The notes under the pieces are model-generated. The model was not told where the DNA came from. It made no database searches and was given only the letters and a program-made list of their open reading frames with translations. Shown here in pieces: positions 24,720 through 32,176 of a stretch of DNA of 32,176 nt. The stretch's first letter is position 1, and every line of letters begins with the position of its first letter. The DNA is from JBCDBH01 sp039184055. Its GTDB lineage: Bacteria; Acidobacteriota; Thermoanaerobaculia; Multivoradales; J023. The stretch lies in NCBI GenBank assembly GCA_039184055.1, contig JBCDBH010000020.1, positions 1-32,176 on the forward strand, in the 5' to 3' direction. The translations under genes were made by a program, and so were the position numbers.

Positions 24720-27002
24720 GTGGATCTCGCCAACGCCCTCAATCCCGATCAACACGAAGCCGCCGTGCACGGTACCGGACCCCAGCTGGTCTTGGCCGGT
24801 GCCGGCTCCGGCAAGACACGGGTCATCACGCACCGCATCGCCTGGTTGGTTCGCGAACGTGGAGTCGATCCACGCTCGATCACCGCCGTCACCTTCACCA
24901 ACAAGGCGGCGGCCGAGATGCGCGAGCGGGTCGAGCAATTGCTCCAGCGTCATCCGCTGCCGTGCTTCGTCGGCACCTTTCATCGTCTCGCGCTGGTCAT
25001 GTTGCGTCGTTGGGGCCCCAAGGTCGACCTGACGCACGACTTCGCCATTGTCGACACCGCCGATCAAAAGGCTTTGATCAAGCGTGCCTTGCGGGAAGAA
25101 GGGCTCGACGAAAGCTCCTTTCCGGTCAACAGCGTGCTCGGCGCCATCGGTCGCGCCAAGCACAAGCTCATCGGGTCCGCCGCCTACGCCAAACAGGTCG
25201 ACGACTTTTTCCACACTCGGGTCGCCAAAGTCTACAAGCGCTACCAAAAGCTGCTCCGTGACGCCGGTGGGGTCGACTTCGACGACATGATCCACCTGAG
25301 CGTGAAATTGCTCGAAGACGAGCAGGTGCGGCGTCGTATGCGTGAGCGTGCCGAGTGGCTTCTGGTCGACGAGTTTCAAGACACCAATCACGCCCAATTG
25401 CGTTTCGTGCAGGCCTTGGCCGGCCCAGGTGGCAACCTCACCGCCGTGGGTGACGAAGACCAGGGCATTTACCGTTGGCGTGGTGCCGAGCTCGACAACA
25501 TCCTCGACTTCGAACGTAGCTTTCCCGATCCGGCGATTCGCAAGCTCGAGCAGAACTATCGCTCCACCCAGAACATCCTCGATGCCGCCGGGGCCGTCGT
25601 CGCGCACAACACCGGCCGTCGTGGCAAGACCCTGTGGACTGACCGGGGCGCGGGCACCAAGATCGTGCTCTATCGTGGCAAAGACGAGGTCGACGAGGCG
25701 CGCTGGGTGGTCAACGCCATCCAGAGCACCGACGTGCCCCTGGGCGATAGCGCCATCCTCGTTCGCACCAACGCCGCCACCCGTGCGTTCGAAGAAGAGC
25801 TGCTCGGTCGTCGCATCCAATACAACGTCGTCGGTGGCCTGCGCTTCTACGAGCGCGCCGAGATCAAAGATCTCATCGCCTATCTCCGCGTGCTCCGCAA
25901 CCCACGTGACTTCCTCTCCTTCTCACGGGTGCTCAACCAGCCGCCGCGCGGGATCGGCAAAACCACCCGCGAGCTGCTCGAAGCGCGTGCCGAGCGGACC
26001 AGCACCACACCCTGGGACATCCTCCTCGCCGGTGATCTCGACGGCATCTCCAAACGAGGTGCCACCGCGCTCCTGGCGTTTCGCGATCTGCTCAAGGGCA
26101 TGATCGATGAAGCCGAGCATCTGCCCTTGCCGGCGTTGCTGCGTCACATTCTCGACACCACCGGCTACGCCAAGCTGTACGACAAAGACGATCCCGACAG
26201 CCAGACGCGACGCGAGAACATCGACGAGCTGCTCAACGCCGCCCAGAGCTTCGCCGAGCAGCGGGGTTACGGTAGCGGTGCCGCCGTCGGTTCGCTCGAA
26301 GCCCTGGCCGAAGGTGACGATTCCCTCACCGCCTTTCTCGACCACGTGTCCTTGGTGAGCGATACCGATGACTTCGACCCAGGGGGCAGCGTCTCCCTCA
26401 TGACTCTGCACAGCGCCAAAGGCCTCGAATTCGGCGCGGTGGCGATCGGCGGGCTCGAAGACGGAATCCTGCCCCATTTCAACGCCAAACAGCACAGCGC
26501 CGACATCGAAGAAGAGCGTCGTCTGCTCTACGTCGGCATGACCCGCGCCGAGACCCGTCTCTTCTTGAGCTGTGCGCGTCGTCGTCGCGTCGCCGGGCGG
26601 TGGCAAGATCAGCTGCCGTCCCCGTTCCTGAGCGAAATCCCGCCGCGCTTCCTGCAGATCGAAGAAGCCGCCAGCTTCAGCACGCCACCCGGCGTACCCG
26701 TCCGCCAAGCGCAAGACGTCTACAGCTTCTTCAAACGTCCCGTGCCCGCCGGTGCTTCATCGAGCGGTCGCGGTGGCTCGTCGCCCAGCCCGCCACGAGG
26801 TGAGCGTCGGGTCGTCTACGACACTCCCAACGCTGGTGCCGGCGCGCTCCGCAAAGGTCGCCGCGTCCGTCACGCTAGCCTCGGTACCGGCAAGATCATC
26901 GATATCGAAGGCAGTGGCGACACCATGCGTTTGATCTGCATCTTCGAAGGCAAAGGGCGTCGCAAGCTGGTGGCGAAATACGCCAACCTCGAGTTGCTCT
27001 AG
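24720..27002 (+). CDS. pcrA: UvrD/PcrA-type superfamily 1 DNA helicase
   Basis: The 760-residue ATP-dependent 3'-5' helicase acts in repair and replication-fork clearing. Motifs in order: Q-motif region LNPDQHEAAVH, Walker A GAGSGKT (27-33), motif Ia AVTFTNKAAAEM, motif II DEFQD (217-221), motif III GDEDQGIYRWRGA (about 244-256), motif IV LEQNYRST, then VSLMTLHSAKGLEF and LLYVGMTRA. The C-terminal Ser/Gly-rich linker leads to a Tudor-like domain (KGRRVRHASLGTGKIIDIEG), known in PcrA/UvrD as an RNA polymerase contact. The start is GTG at 24720, nine bases after the glmS stop; an upstream open frame lies inside glmS. The full set of motifs is intact. Confidence 0.93.
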   Translation: MDLANALNPDQHEAAVHGTGPQLVLAGAGSGKTRVITHRIAWLVRERGVDPRSITAVTFTNKAAAEMRERVEQLLQRHPLPCFVGTFHRLALVMLRRWGPKVDLTHDFAIVDTADQKALIKRALREEGLDESSFPVNSVLGAIGRAKHKLIGSAAYAKQVDDFFHTRVAKVYKRYQKLLRDAGGVDFDDMIHLSVKLLEDEQVRRRMRERAEWLLVDEFQDTNHAQLRFVQALAGPGGNLTAVGDEDQGIYRWRGAELDNILDFERSFPDPAIRKLEQNYRSTQNILDAAGAVVAHNTGRRGKTLWTDRGAGTKIVLYRGKDEVDEARWVVNAIQSTDVPLGDSAILVRTNAATRAFEEELLGRRIQYNVVGGLRFYERAEIKDLIAYLRVLRNPRDFLSFSRVLNQPPRGIGKTTRELLEARAERTSTTPWDILLAGDLDGISKRGATALLAFRDLLKGMIDEAEHLPLPALLRHILDTTGYAKLYDKDDPDSQTRRENIDELLNAAQSFAEQRGYGSGAAVGSLEALAEGDDSLTAFLDHVSLVSDTDDFDPGGSVSLMTLHSAKGLEFGAVAIGGLEDGILPHFNAKQHSADIEEERRLLYVGMTRAETRLFLSCARRRRVAGRWQDQLPSPFLSEIPPRFLQIEEAASFSTPPGVPVRQAQDVYSFFKRPVPAGASSSGRGGSSPSPPRGERRVVYDTPNAGAGALRKGRRVRHASLGTGKIIDIEGSGDTMRLICIFEGKGRRKLVAKYANLELL

Positions 27003-27019
27003 CGTCGGGGTATGCGGTC

Positions 27020-28222
27020 ATGAAACGCATCGCGCTCGGCTGCTTCGTCTTCGGTGCTCTTGCCATCTTGGTGGTGATCGGCGCTCTATGGTGGTTCAGC
27101 GACTCGGCTGACGGTCGTGAGGCATTCGTTTTCATCGACCCCGACTTCGAGGGTCGCGTCATCGTGGTTGGGGCCGGCGCGGCGGGTCTTACGGCTGGCT
27201 ACGTGCTCGAGCGTTACGGTATCGACTACACCATCCTCGAAGCGTCGGATCGCTACGGTGGACGCATGATGAGGCGGTCGGACCTCGCCGAATTCCCGAT
27301 CGACATGGGTGCGGAGTGGATCCATCAGCCAGCGGATGTGCTCGGTCTCTTGGTTCAGGACCCAGGTGTCCTGGAGCGCGTGGAGACGATCTCGTACACG
27401 CCGCTGGACAACTACCTCTGGGATGGCGACGAGCTGGTCCAGGACCCGGCATGGGCGTATCGCTTGCTCGACGCGGTGTATCCCCAAAACAAATACAAAT
27501 GGAGCACGTGGTTCGACTTTTTCGATGACTTCATCGTTCCCGACGTGATCGACAATCTGATCCTCGAATCGCCCGTCACCGAGATCGATTATGCAGGTGA
27601 AGAGATCGTCGTGCGGACCACAACCGGTGAAAGCCATGTCGCGGATCGGGTGATCGTGACCGTGTCGATCCATGTCCTGCAAGAGGAGATGATCCGGTTC
27701 ATTCCCGAGCTTTCCGAAGAGAAGACTGCAGCCATCGACGAGATCGGCTTTTCGCCTGGCTTCAAGCTCTTCATGAAGTTTTCCGAGAAGTTCTATCCTG
27801 ACCTGATCCGTTTCGATACGGACGATGGCGAAGTGGGCGTCTACGACGCGGCGTTCGGAAAAGACGCCACGGACCACATCCTCGGCTATCTGGTCGTGGG
27901 AAGCATGGCCGAGCGCTACAAGGGTCTCGACGAGCGAGAAGTCGTTGAAAAAGTGCTCTCAGAGCTCGATGGGATGTTCGATGGCCAAGCGTCGGCGACC
28001 TTCGAATCGCACGCTTATCAAAACTGGACAAACGAGCCCTACATCGGCGGTGCCTACTCGGATATTTGGTGGCTCGACGACGAAGAGCAGGAGATTCTCC
28101 ACGCGCCGCTCGATGACAAGGTCTACTTCGCGGGAGAGGCCTTTGGGCCGCGTTTCCAAACCAGCACCGTGCATGGCGCCGCGGCCTCGGCCTATCGAGT
28201 CGTAAACGAAATCGCTCGCTGA
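27020..28222 (+). CDS. Membrane-anchored FAD-dependent amine oxidase-like protein
   Basis: The 400-residue product starts with a single hydrophobic anchor (residues 5-26, GCFVFGALAILVVIGALWWF). A Rossmann fold for FAD follows, VIVVGAGAAGLTAGYVLE (about 47-64), with the second-strand ILEASDRYGGR. The substrate region contains FPIDMGAEWIHQP. The C-terminal FAD motif is VYFAGEAFGPRFQTSTVHGAAASA. This fits the monoamine/polyamine oxidase superfamily; substrate unknown. At 400 residues it is shorter than many family members (450-500), mainly in the substrate-cap region between NKYKWSTWF and VTEIDYAG. It lies 17 bases after the helicase gene, perhaps by read-through, and is the last GC-rich gene before the atypical block. 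Confidence 0.85.
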   Translation: MKRIALGCFVFGALAILVVIGALWWFSDSADGREAFVFIDPDFEGRVIVVGAGAAGLTAGYVLERYGIDYTILEASDRYGGRMMRRSDLAEFPIDMGAEWIHQPADVLGLLVQDPGVLERVETISYTPLDNYLWDGDELVQDPAWAYRLLDAVYPQNKYKWSTWFDFFDDFIVPDVIDNLILESPVTEIDYAGEEIVVRTTTGESHVADRVIVTVSIHVLQEEMIRFIPELSEEKTAAIDEIGFSPGFKLFMKFSEKFYPDLIRFDTDDGEVGVYDAAFGKDATDHILGYLVVGSMAERYKGLDEREVVEKVLSELDGMFDGQASATFESHAYQNWTNEPYIGGAYSDIWWLDDEEQEILHAPLDDKVYFAGEAFGPRFQTSTVHGAAASAYRVVNEIAR

Positions 28223-28256
28223 ACTCTATTGGTTTACTCGGATCGGCCTGTTGCAA

Positions 28257-28285
28257 CTGACGCGGATACACCAAAGATATATGTT
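28257..28285 (+). promoter_or_regulatory. Candidate promoter of the atypical two-gene block
   Basis: CTGACG and TATGTT are spaced by 17 bases inside a locally AT-rich patch (28262-28290). An overlapping alternative uses TTGCAA at 28251 as the -35 box. Both are imperfect matches. Confidence 0.35.
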
Positions 28286-28342
28286 AAATTTGTCGTGTGT
28301 GACCGGTCCTTGGTCATGCCGAAAGATCGAGAAAGGACAATC

Positions 28343-29077
28343 GTGGTGGGACCTAAACCCGGGAAGGAAAACCGCCGATCGGGGCATCGTCGAGCCAAGG
28401 CCCACCGAGTACCGATCAAAGGAAGTAGTGAAGACAAATTGCGCGGTCCGGGGAATGAACGTATCGGCCGAACGCTGGCTGAAGTCACCGAGCAATTGTT
28501 ACGGCGAGCCATTCAAACTCATCTCGCGACTCGCGAAAAAATGTACCGACAGGTCGAGCCGGTTTCTTCGATCAAGCATCCAGAATCTCGTGTTGCGAAC
28601 AAACGCGATGAGCTTGAGCTGGTCGTGGCTGATATTCACGAGGCACTCATAGAGATTTCAGAGAGCTACGAGAACGAGGCCGTGATGTACGAAACCGACA
28701 TCGCTAGTGATCGCAAGGCCGCTGAACGCGAACCCGAGATCGGTTCCGCGTTCAAATCCGAGGCCTTGCCAGAGTCCACGAGGCTTTCCGAGAGCATTGA
28801 AGAGCGGATCGAACACCTATACGATCGGATTATCATCTTGGCGGAAACTACAGCTGAAGACTCGAACCGAGTCGAAATTGACGAGCTTTGGAGTCAGCTT
28901 CGTTCGCTTCAGCGGATCGAAGCAGAGCAGTATCGACAACGCTTCGAAGCCAGCCTTGAAATGCCGATCGACGCGGGACAGAGGATTCTAGAAAACGCAC
29001 GTAAGTTGAGACGAGAGCTTGAAGATATTACCGCCTCGGACACGACCACCTCGGATTCCAATTCGCCGTCGACATGA
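28343..29077 (+). CDS. Charged helical protein upstream of HNH nuclease
   Basis: This is a 244-residue soluble protein with no signal peptide and no recognised family. The first 40 residues are basic (KPGKENRRSGHRRAKAHRV). The rest is strongly helical and Glu/Arg/Lys-rich, with likely coiled-coil segments near ELELVVADIHEALIEISESYENEA and RIEHLYDRIIILAE, and a Ser/Thr/Asp tail SDTTTSDSNSPST. The start is uncertain: GTG at 28343 or 28346 sits 5 or 8 bases after AAGGA, whereas an ATG at 28316 has no ribosome binding site. Base composition is visibly more AT-rich than the surrounding genes. It overlaps the HNH gene, suggesting a coupled pair that arrived together. A DNA-binding or toxin-control role is possible but not shown. 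Confidence 0.7.
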   Translation: MVGPKPGKENRRSGHRRAKAHRVPIKGSSEDKLRGPGNERIGRTLAEVTEQLLRRAIQTHLATREKMYRQVEPVSSIKHPESRVANKRDELELVVADIHEALIEISESYENEAVMYETDIASDRKAAEREPEIGSAFKSEALPESTRLSESIEERIEHLYDRIIILAETTAEDSNRVEIDELWSQLRSLQRIEAEQYRQRFEASLEMPIDAGQRILENARKLRRELEDITASDTTTSDSNSPST

Positions 29078-29792
29078 GCCCAAGCCCACGCGGGCCTGGG
29101 CTCAATACCGAGCATGTCTGCGGTGGGATTTCGGTTTTACATGCGCGTTTTGTTTGCTGCACGAGGCCGACTTCTTCGCCGGTCAAACGGGTGAGGGTCT
29201 CGGTGTTACGACGGTCGAGCATGCGATTACACGGAAGGCCGATTCGTCTCGAGCAGGTGACTATTCAAACTGCTTGTACGCCTGTCGTTTCTGCAACCGA
29301 TCTCGATCGGCTCGTCCTCGTGAATCAAATGGCGCACGTCTTCTCGATCCGACCCGAGATGCATGGAGCGAGCATTTCGTCGCGACGGGTGATGAGCTAC
29401 GACCCGTCGCTGGCGATCGAGATGCTCACTACACCCATCGTTCCTATGAGCTTGATGACCCTCGAAAGGTCGAACGACGACGCTTACGCCGGGAGCTCAT
29501 CACGGATCGTCTAAACCTGCTCTCTCGTTTCAGTGAAGAGATTGAGGACCTTCTGCACTTGGCGGATCTCTTACGAAACCGTGATCTGCGCTTGTTTGGC
29601 AAAGTCATGAGGCAGATTCGAACTCTTCGGGATGACGCGGAACGAGCTCGTCGTGACCTTCGACGTTTTGGGGCACTACCTCCAGACGCGCCTGAAAAGT
29701 GCCGTTGCGGGTCGAACCGTTATCATTTCCTTCCAGAGGCTTTTGAGCGCCAAATGATCGATCTGAAGATACGCTCAGATTTATCGCGCTAG
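29019..29792 (+). CDS. HNH endonuclease-like protein
   Basis: The product is 257 residues from the only in-frame start, TTG at 29019. Its HNH zinc-finger core is clear: CAFC at residues 42-45, His68 in VEHAITRK (the catalytic His), Asn84 in YSNCLYACRFCN, and a second Cys pair at 89 and 92. The following NGARLLDPTRDAWSEHF is typical of HNH proteins. A helical arm (about 150-215) and a late CRCG pair at 228/230 complete it. It should cut or nick DNA. The upstream gene overlaps it by 59 bases. An ATGA start at 29074 fits the upstream stop better but is in another frame, so the true N-terminus may be shorter or the sequence may carry an indel. Lower GC than neighbours suggests transfer. Confidence 0.78.
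   Translation: MKILPPRTRPPRIPIRRRHEPKPTRAWAQYRACLRWDFGFTCAFCLLHEADFFAGQTGEGLGVTTVEHAITRKADSSRAGDYSNCLYACRFCNRSRSARPRESNGARLLDPTRDAWSEHFVATGDELRPVAGDRDAHYTHRSYELDDPRKVERRRLRRELITDRLNLLSRFSEEIEDLLHLADLLRNRDLRLFGKVMRQIRTLRDDAERARRDLRRFGALPPDAPEKCRCGSNRYHFLPEAFERQMIDLKIRSDLSR
29076..29103 (+). other. Strong hairpin at the junction of the two-gene block
   Basis: GAGCCCA pairs with TGGGCTC and GCCC with GGGC around an ACGC loop, with one A-C mismatch. It starts on the stop codon of the upstream gene and lies inside the HNH reading frame. There is no U-tract, so it is not a simple terminator; it could tune coupling or cause indel errors. Confidence 0.5.
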
Positions 29793-29793
29793 T

Positions 29794-32031
29794 TCACAAA
29801 TACCCCAACGCTTCCAACTGACGGCGTCGTTCCTCATCGAGCTCGTCGCTTTCGCTGGTGAGACCAGTACCGAGTTTGTTCAGCTCGGCTCGGCCGAGCT
29901 GCCTGAGAAGCCCTGTCCACACCGAAAGCTCGCCGGCGCGATCGATGCGGTCGAGACGGTCGGTGTAGAGCTCGGGGCCGGCGGCGAAGTCGGCGCTCAG
30001 GGGCTCGATGAGTTTTTTGCCACGGTAGATCACGCTGGCGCCACGTCTGCCTTCGTAGGTGAGGTAGGCGTGGAGAGGCGTGTGGGCGACCGCGTGTTCC
30101 ATCAGGAGGGGACCCAGGTCGCGTCCTTCGAGCGGTGTGGGAAGGGAGATGCCTAGCTGGCCGAGGAGGGTGGGGGCGAGGTCGATGTGCTGGACGGGGG
30201 TGTCGACTGTCGTGCCGCGTGGGCCGTCGGGGACACGCATGAGCAAGGGCACGTCGAGGGTTTCGCGGTAGAGGTCCCATCCGTGCCCGAGCACGCCGTG
30301 CTCGAAGAAGGCCTCGCCGTGGTCGGAGAGGAAGACGACGATGGTGCTCTCGCTCAGCCCTCGGGAGTCGAGGGCGTCAAGGAGGTCACCGAAGGCAGCA
30401 TCGTTTTGTGCGATCTCAGCGTCATAGAGGGCGAGAAGATCTTGGCTGACGGCATCGTCGGGAGCGAAGGCGTGCGCGCCGCGATCGGCGACGGCGCGGA
30501 TGTGCGCGACGCTGCCCAGGGACGGGTCGTCGATCTCGGCGAAGAGGTTCCGATAGCTCGGCTTGGGCTCGAACGGCGCGTGAGGATCGATGGTGTGGAG
30601 GTAGAGGAAGAAGGGCTGGTCGGTGGTGGCCTGGTCGAGCCAGTCGATCGCGGCGGCGCCGATGTCATCGGCGAGCAGAGGACGATAGTTGAAGTGCTCG
30701 AATCCCTGCGCGAATCCCGATTCCTCGGTGATGTGGGCGTTGGTGACGAAGCCACCGGTTCGATAGCCATTTTCTTGGAGCATCTCGGCGAGGGTGAGGG
30801 CGCTGTCGGGAAGAGCGTGATCCGGTGTATTGACGCCATGAAGCATCGGGCCGAGACCGGTGAGGACCGAGGCGACGGCGGGTTTGGTCCATGAGGTTTG
30901 GGCGACGGCGCGGGTGAAGAGCACGGCGTCTTCCGCGAAGGCGTCGAGACGCGGTGAGCGCGACGGCGAGGGACCGCCGTAACAGCCGAGTCGGTCGGAG
31001 CGCAGCGTATCGACGAGGTACACGACGACGTTGTGTCGCGCGCGTGGCTCTTCGCCTTGTCCGGCAACTAGGCTTGGCGTTTTCTGGGCACTCGAAAGAG
31101 TGGCCTGGCCAGATGGCTGGCGGATCGTAGCCGTCAGGGTGGTGATCCGCATGCCTTGATCGGGTCCAGCATCGCCGATGGCACGCAGCGTGAGACGGAT
31201 CGGAACTACCGAGTCGATGTCGGGCGTGAACCACGTCGAAGCGTACTCGCCCGTCCAGGGCGCCGGGACCTCGGTGCCATCGTCGAGTCGCCACGTGGCT
31301 TCGAGCGCTCCTTCACCCCGCGCGCGTGCCAGTGTATCGACCGAAATCGAGCTTCCCGGGCCCGGAAGCTCGAAGTGGTAGTGCACCTCACTTCCGAACG
31401 GTAGAAAGAGCTCGTCGTTCCAGATCCTCGGTGGTTGAACGTCGATCAGCTCACGGATCTCGAGCCGCTGCCAGGCGACGGCGAGCTGGCGTCGATCCGT
31501 CGACACACCAACGTTCGCTGGAGCCCGCGCGTACGCGTATTGCAGTTCGAGGGTGTTACGGCCTCGACGTTGTGTCTCGGCGGGTAGACGAAAGTCATGC
31601 CTGTCGCCCGTGCTCAGGTCGAGCGTGGCGATGTCCTCGTCGTTGAGCACCACGGTCACCTCTTGCCGCGGTGCGCCGGGATCACGAAACGCCGAACCGG
31701 TGATCGTCGCGTCGAGATCACGGATTGCGCTCAGATAGAGATCCAAGGTCGAGACGTCGCCCGTGCCCCACACATAGGTCGTCGACTCGTTGGCTTCGTC
31801 CCACGACCAGCCGGCGCCGAGTCGTGGACGCGCGGCAGGGGTGCCGAAGTCGATGAGTCCCATCTCGGTGTCGACCGTAGCGTGGGGAAAGGTGGCGATC
31901 AGATCATGTTGCTCGTCCAGCCAGGCCGGCTCGAGACAGCCGACCAGGGTGGTGACGACGCCGAGCGTGCATACATGGAGGAATCGGTTTGTTGTCAGCC
32001 ATGGCGGAAAACGACGTTTCATCCGAGCCAT
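29794..32031 (-). CDS. Sulfatase-fold lipoprotein with Thr at nucleophile site
   Basis: The 745-residue product has a lipoprotein signal with lipobox LVGC (Cys32). Residues about 60-320 form a beta-rich region resembling two jelly-roll-like domains. From residue 333 the alkaline phosphatase/sulfatase fold begins, with the metal-site motif YLVDTLRSDRLGCYG (Asp341). HTIDPHAPF (479-487), SDHGE (569-573) and GHGWDLY (582-588) follow. The nucleophile segment is TSWTKPAVASVLTG with Thr382 where sulfatases have Cys or Ser, and Val replaces the usual Arg, so formylglycine activation is not possible. It ends in LEALGYL. A phosphoester- or phosphoethanolamine-acting role is more likely than sulfatase activity. 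ATG at 32031 or residue 4 could be the start. Confidence 0.88.
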   Translation of the reverse strand: MARMKRRFPPWLTTNRFLHVCTLGVVTTLVGCLEPAWLDEQHDLIATFPHATVDTEMGLIDFGTPAARPRLGAGWSWDEANESTTYVWGTGDVSTLDLYLSAIRDLDATITGSAFRDPGAPRQEVTVVLNDEDIATLDLSTGDRHDFRLPAETQRRGRNTLELQYAYARAPANVGVSTDRRQLAVAWQRLEIRELIDVQPPRIWNDELFLPFGSEVHYHFELPGPGSSISVDTLARARGEGALEATWRLDDGTEVPAPWTGEYASTWFTPDIDSVVPIRLTLRAIGDAGPDQGMRITTLTATIRQPSGQATLSSAQKTPSLVAGQGEEPRARHNVVVYLVDTLRSDRLGCYGGPSPSRSPRLDAFAEDAVLFTRAVAQTSWTKPAVASVLTGLGPMLHGVNTPDHALPDSALTLAEMLQENGYRTGGFVTNAHITEESGFAQGFEHFNYRPLLADDIGAAAIDWLDQATTDQPFFLYLHTIDPHAPFEPKPSYRNLFAEIDDPSLGSVAHIRAVADRGAHAFAPDDAVSQDLLALYDAEIAQNDAAFGDLLDALDSRGLSESTIVVFLSDHGEAFFEHGVLGHGWDLYRETLDVPLLMRVPDGPRGTTVDTPVQHIDLAPTLLGQLGISLPTPLEGRDLGPLLMEHAVAHTPLHAYLTYEGRRGASVIYRGKKLIEPLSADFAAGPELYTDRLDRIDRAGELSVWTGLLRQLGRAELNKLGTGLTSESDELDEERRRQLEALGYL

Positions 32032-32053
32032 CTCGTTATCCTAGCCCGCCTTG

Positions 32054-32176
32054 CTCACCAAACGTCGTAGCGAGGTGTGGAAAGGTGCGTGAGATCTGGG
32101 CAGCGCAGGGATGAGCGACCGTAGGCGTACCCGAGGTACGTCGAGGGAGGGAAGAACGAGCACGCCCAGAGATTGC
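32054..32176 (+). repeat. Structured dispersed repeat, copy 2 (cut by window end)
   Basis: This copy aligns base for base with 1-123. Differences are at copy positions 4, 23, 31, 56, 97 and 103. The central hairpin (32124-32142) is unchanged. Position 4 is A here and G in copy 1, which keeps pairing with the closing strand (G-U to A-U). The 3' part of the long helix and the closing strand lie beyond the window. It sits 23 bases upstream of the sulfatase-fold gene start. Confidence 0.8.

Noticed and set aside
29074..29514. 146-codon frame starting at the ATGA overlap
   Set aside because: It has no motif, while the neighbouring frame encodes the HNH zinc finger. It is kept only as a clue to a possible frameshift.

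Overview
The window is a dense, GC-rich bacterial chromosome segment from a didermic (outer-membrane) organism. It encodes a TonB-dependent receptor, an MCE/Mla lipid-transport operon, an MipA/OmpV-like barrel and several exported proteins. An mglB-mglA pair close to the Myxococcus proteins, a lipoprotein-type sulfatase-fold enzyme ending in LEALGYL, and the mix of housekeeping genes suggest Acidobacteriota (Thermoanaerobaculia- or Holophagae-like), with Myxococcota as the main alternative. This placement is inferred from protein style, not from a marker gene.

Layout. Bases 1-158 and 32054-32176 hold two same-orientation copies of a structured repeat, identical at 117 of 123 shared positions. 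Bases 180-1894 carry a HAD hydrolase, two tiny membrane proteins and a Gly-rich exported protein. Three tRNA genes follow on the minus strand, Pro(TGG)-Arg(TCT)-Arg(CCG) in transcription order, downstream of the TonB-dependent receptor gene (2478-4889). The receptor is divergent from the potassium-uptake pair trkA-trkH (5145-7999). Next come a minus-strand diguanylate cyclase and HAD gene pair, then the plus-strand polarity cluster mglB-mglA-TPR-glmR (10848-13661) with a clear sigma70-type promoter. An OmpV-like barrel converges on ppk2, and two unrecognised exported proteins follow in tandem (15664-17698).

Bases 17723-21322 are a tightly overlapping minus-strand operon for retrograde or anterograde phospholipid traffic: STAS protein, MlaE permease, MlaF ATPase, MlaD/MCE protein and PqiC-like lipoprotein. 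It is divergent from glmU-glmS-uvrD/pcrA and a membrane-anchored FAD amine oxidase (21496-28222). GlmR, GlmU and GlmS all act on or respond to UDP-GlcNAc supply, so this stretch is rich in envelope-precursor functions.

Bases 28230-29792 look different: visibly less GC-rich, with their own AT-rich upstream patch. They encode a helical, charged protein overlapping an HNH nuclease gene, which looks acquired and is a candidate two-gene nuclease module. The window ends with a 745-residue lipoprotein of the sulfatase/alkaline phosphatase fold that has Thr at the nucleophile position.

The most unusual signal is the terminal repeat. Copy 1 folds, as plus-strand RNA, into a 28-position gapless helix with four G-U pairs and one tandem G-A step, closed by an outer helix in which the two copies differ only by G-U versus A-U. 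This suggests an RNA-level element rather than a simple DNA palindrome. No CRISPR array, insertion sequence transposase, rRNA gene or phage gene was seen.
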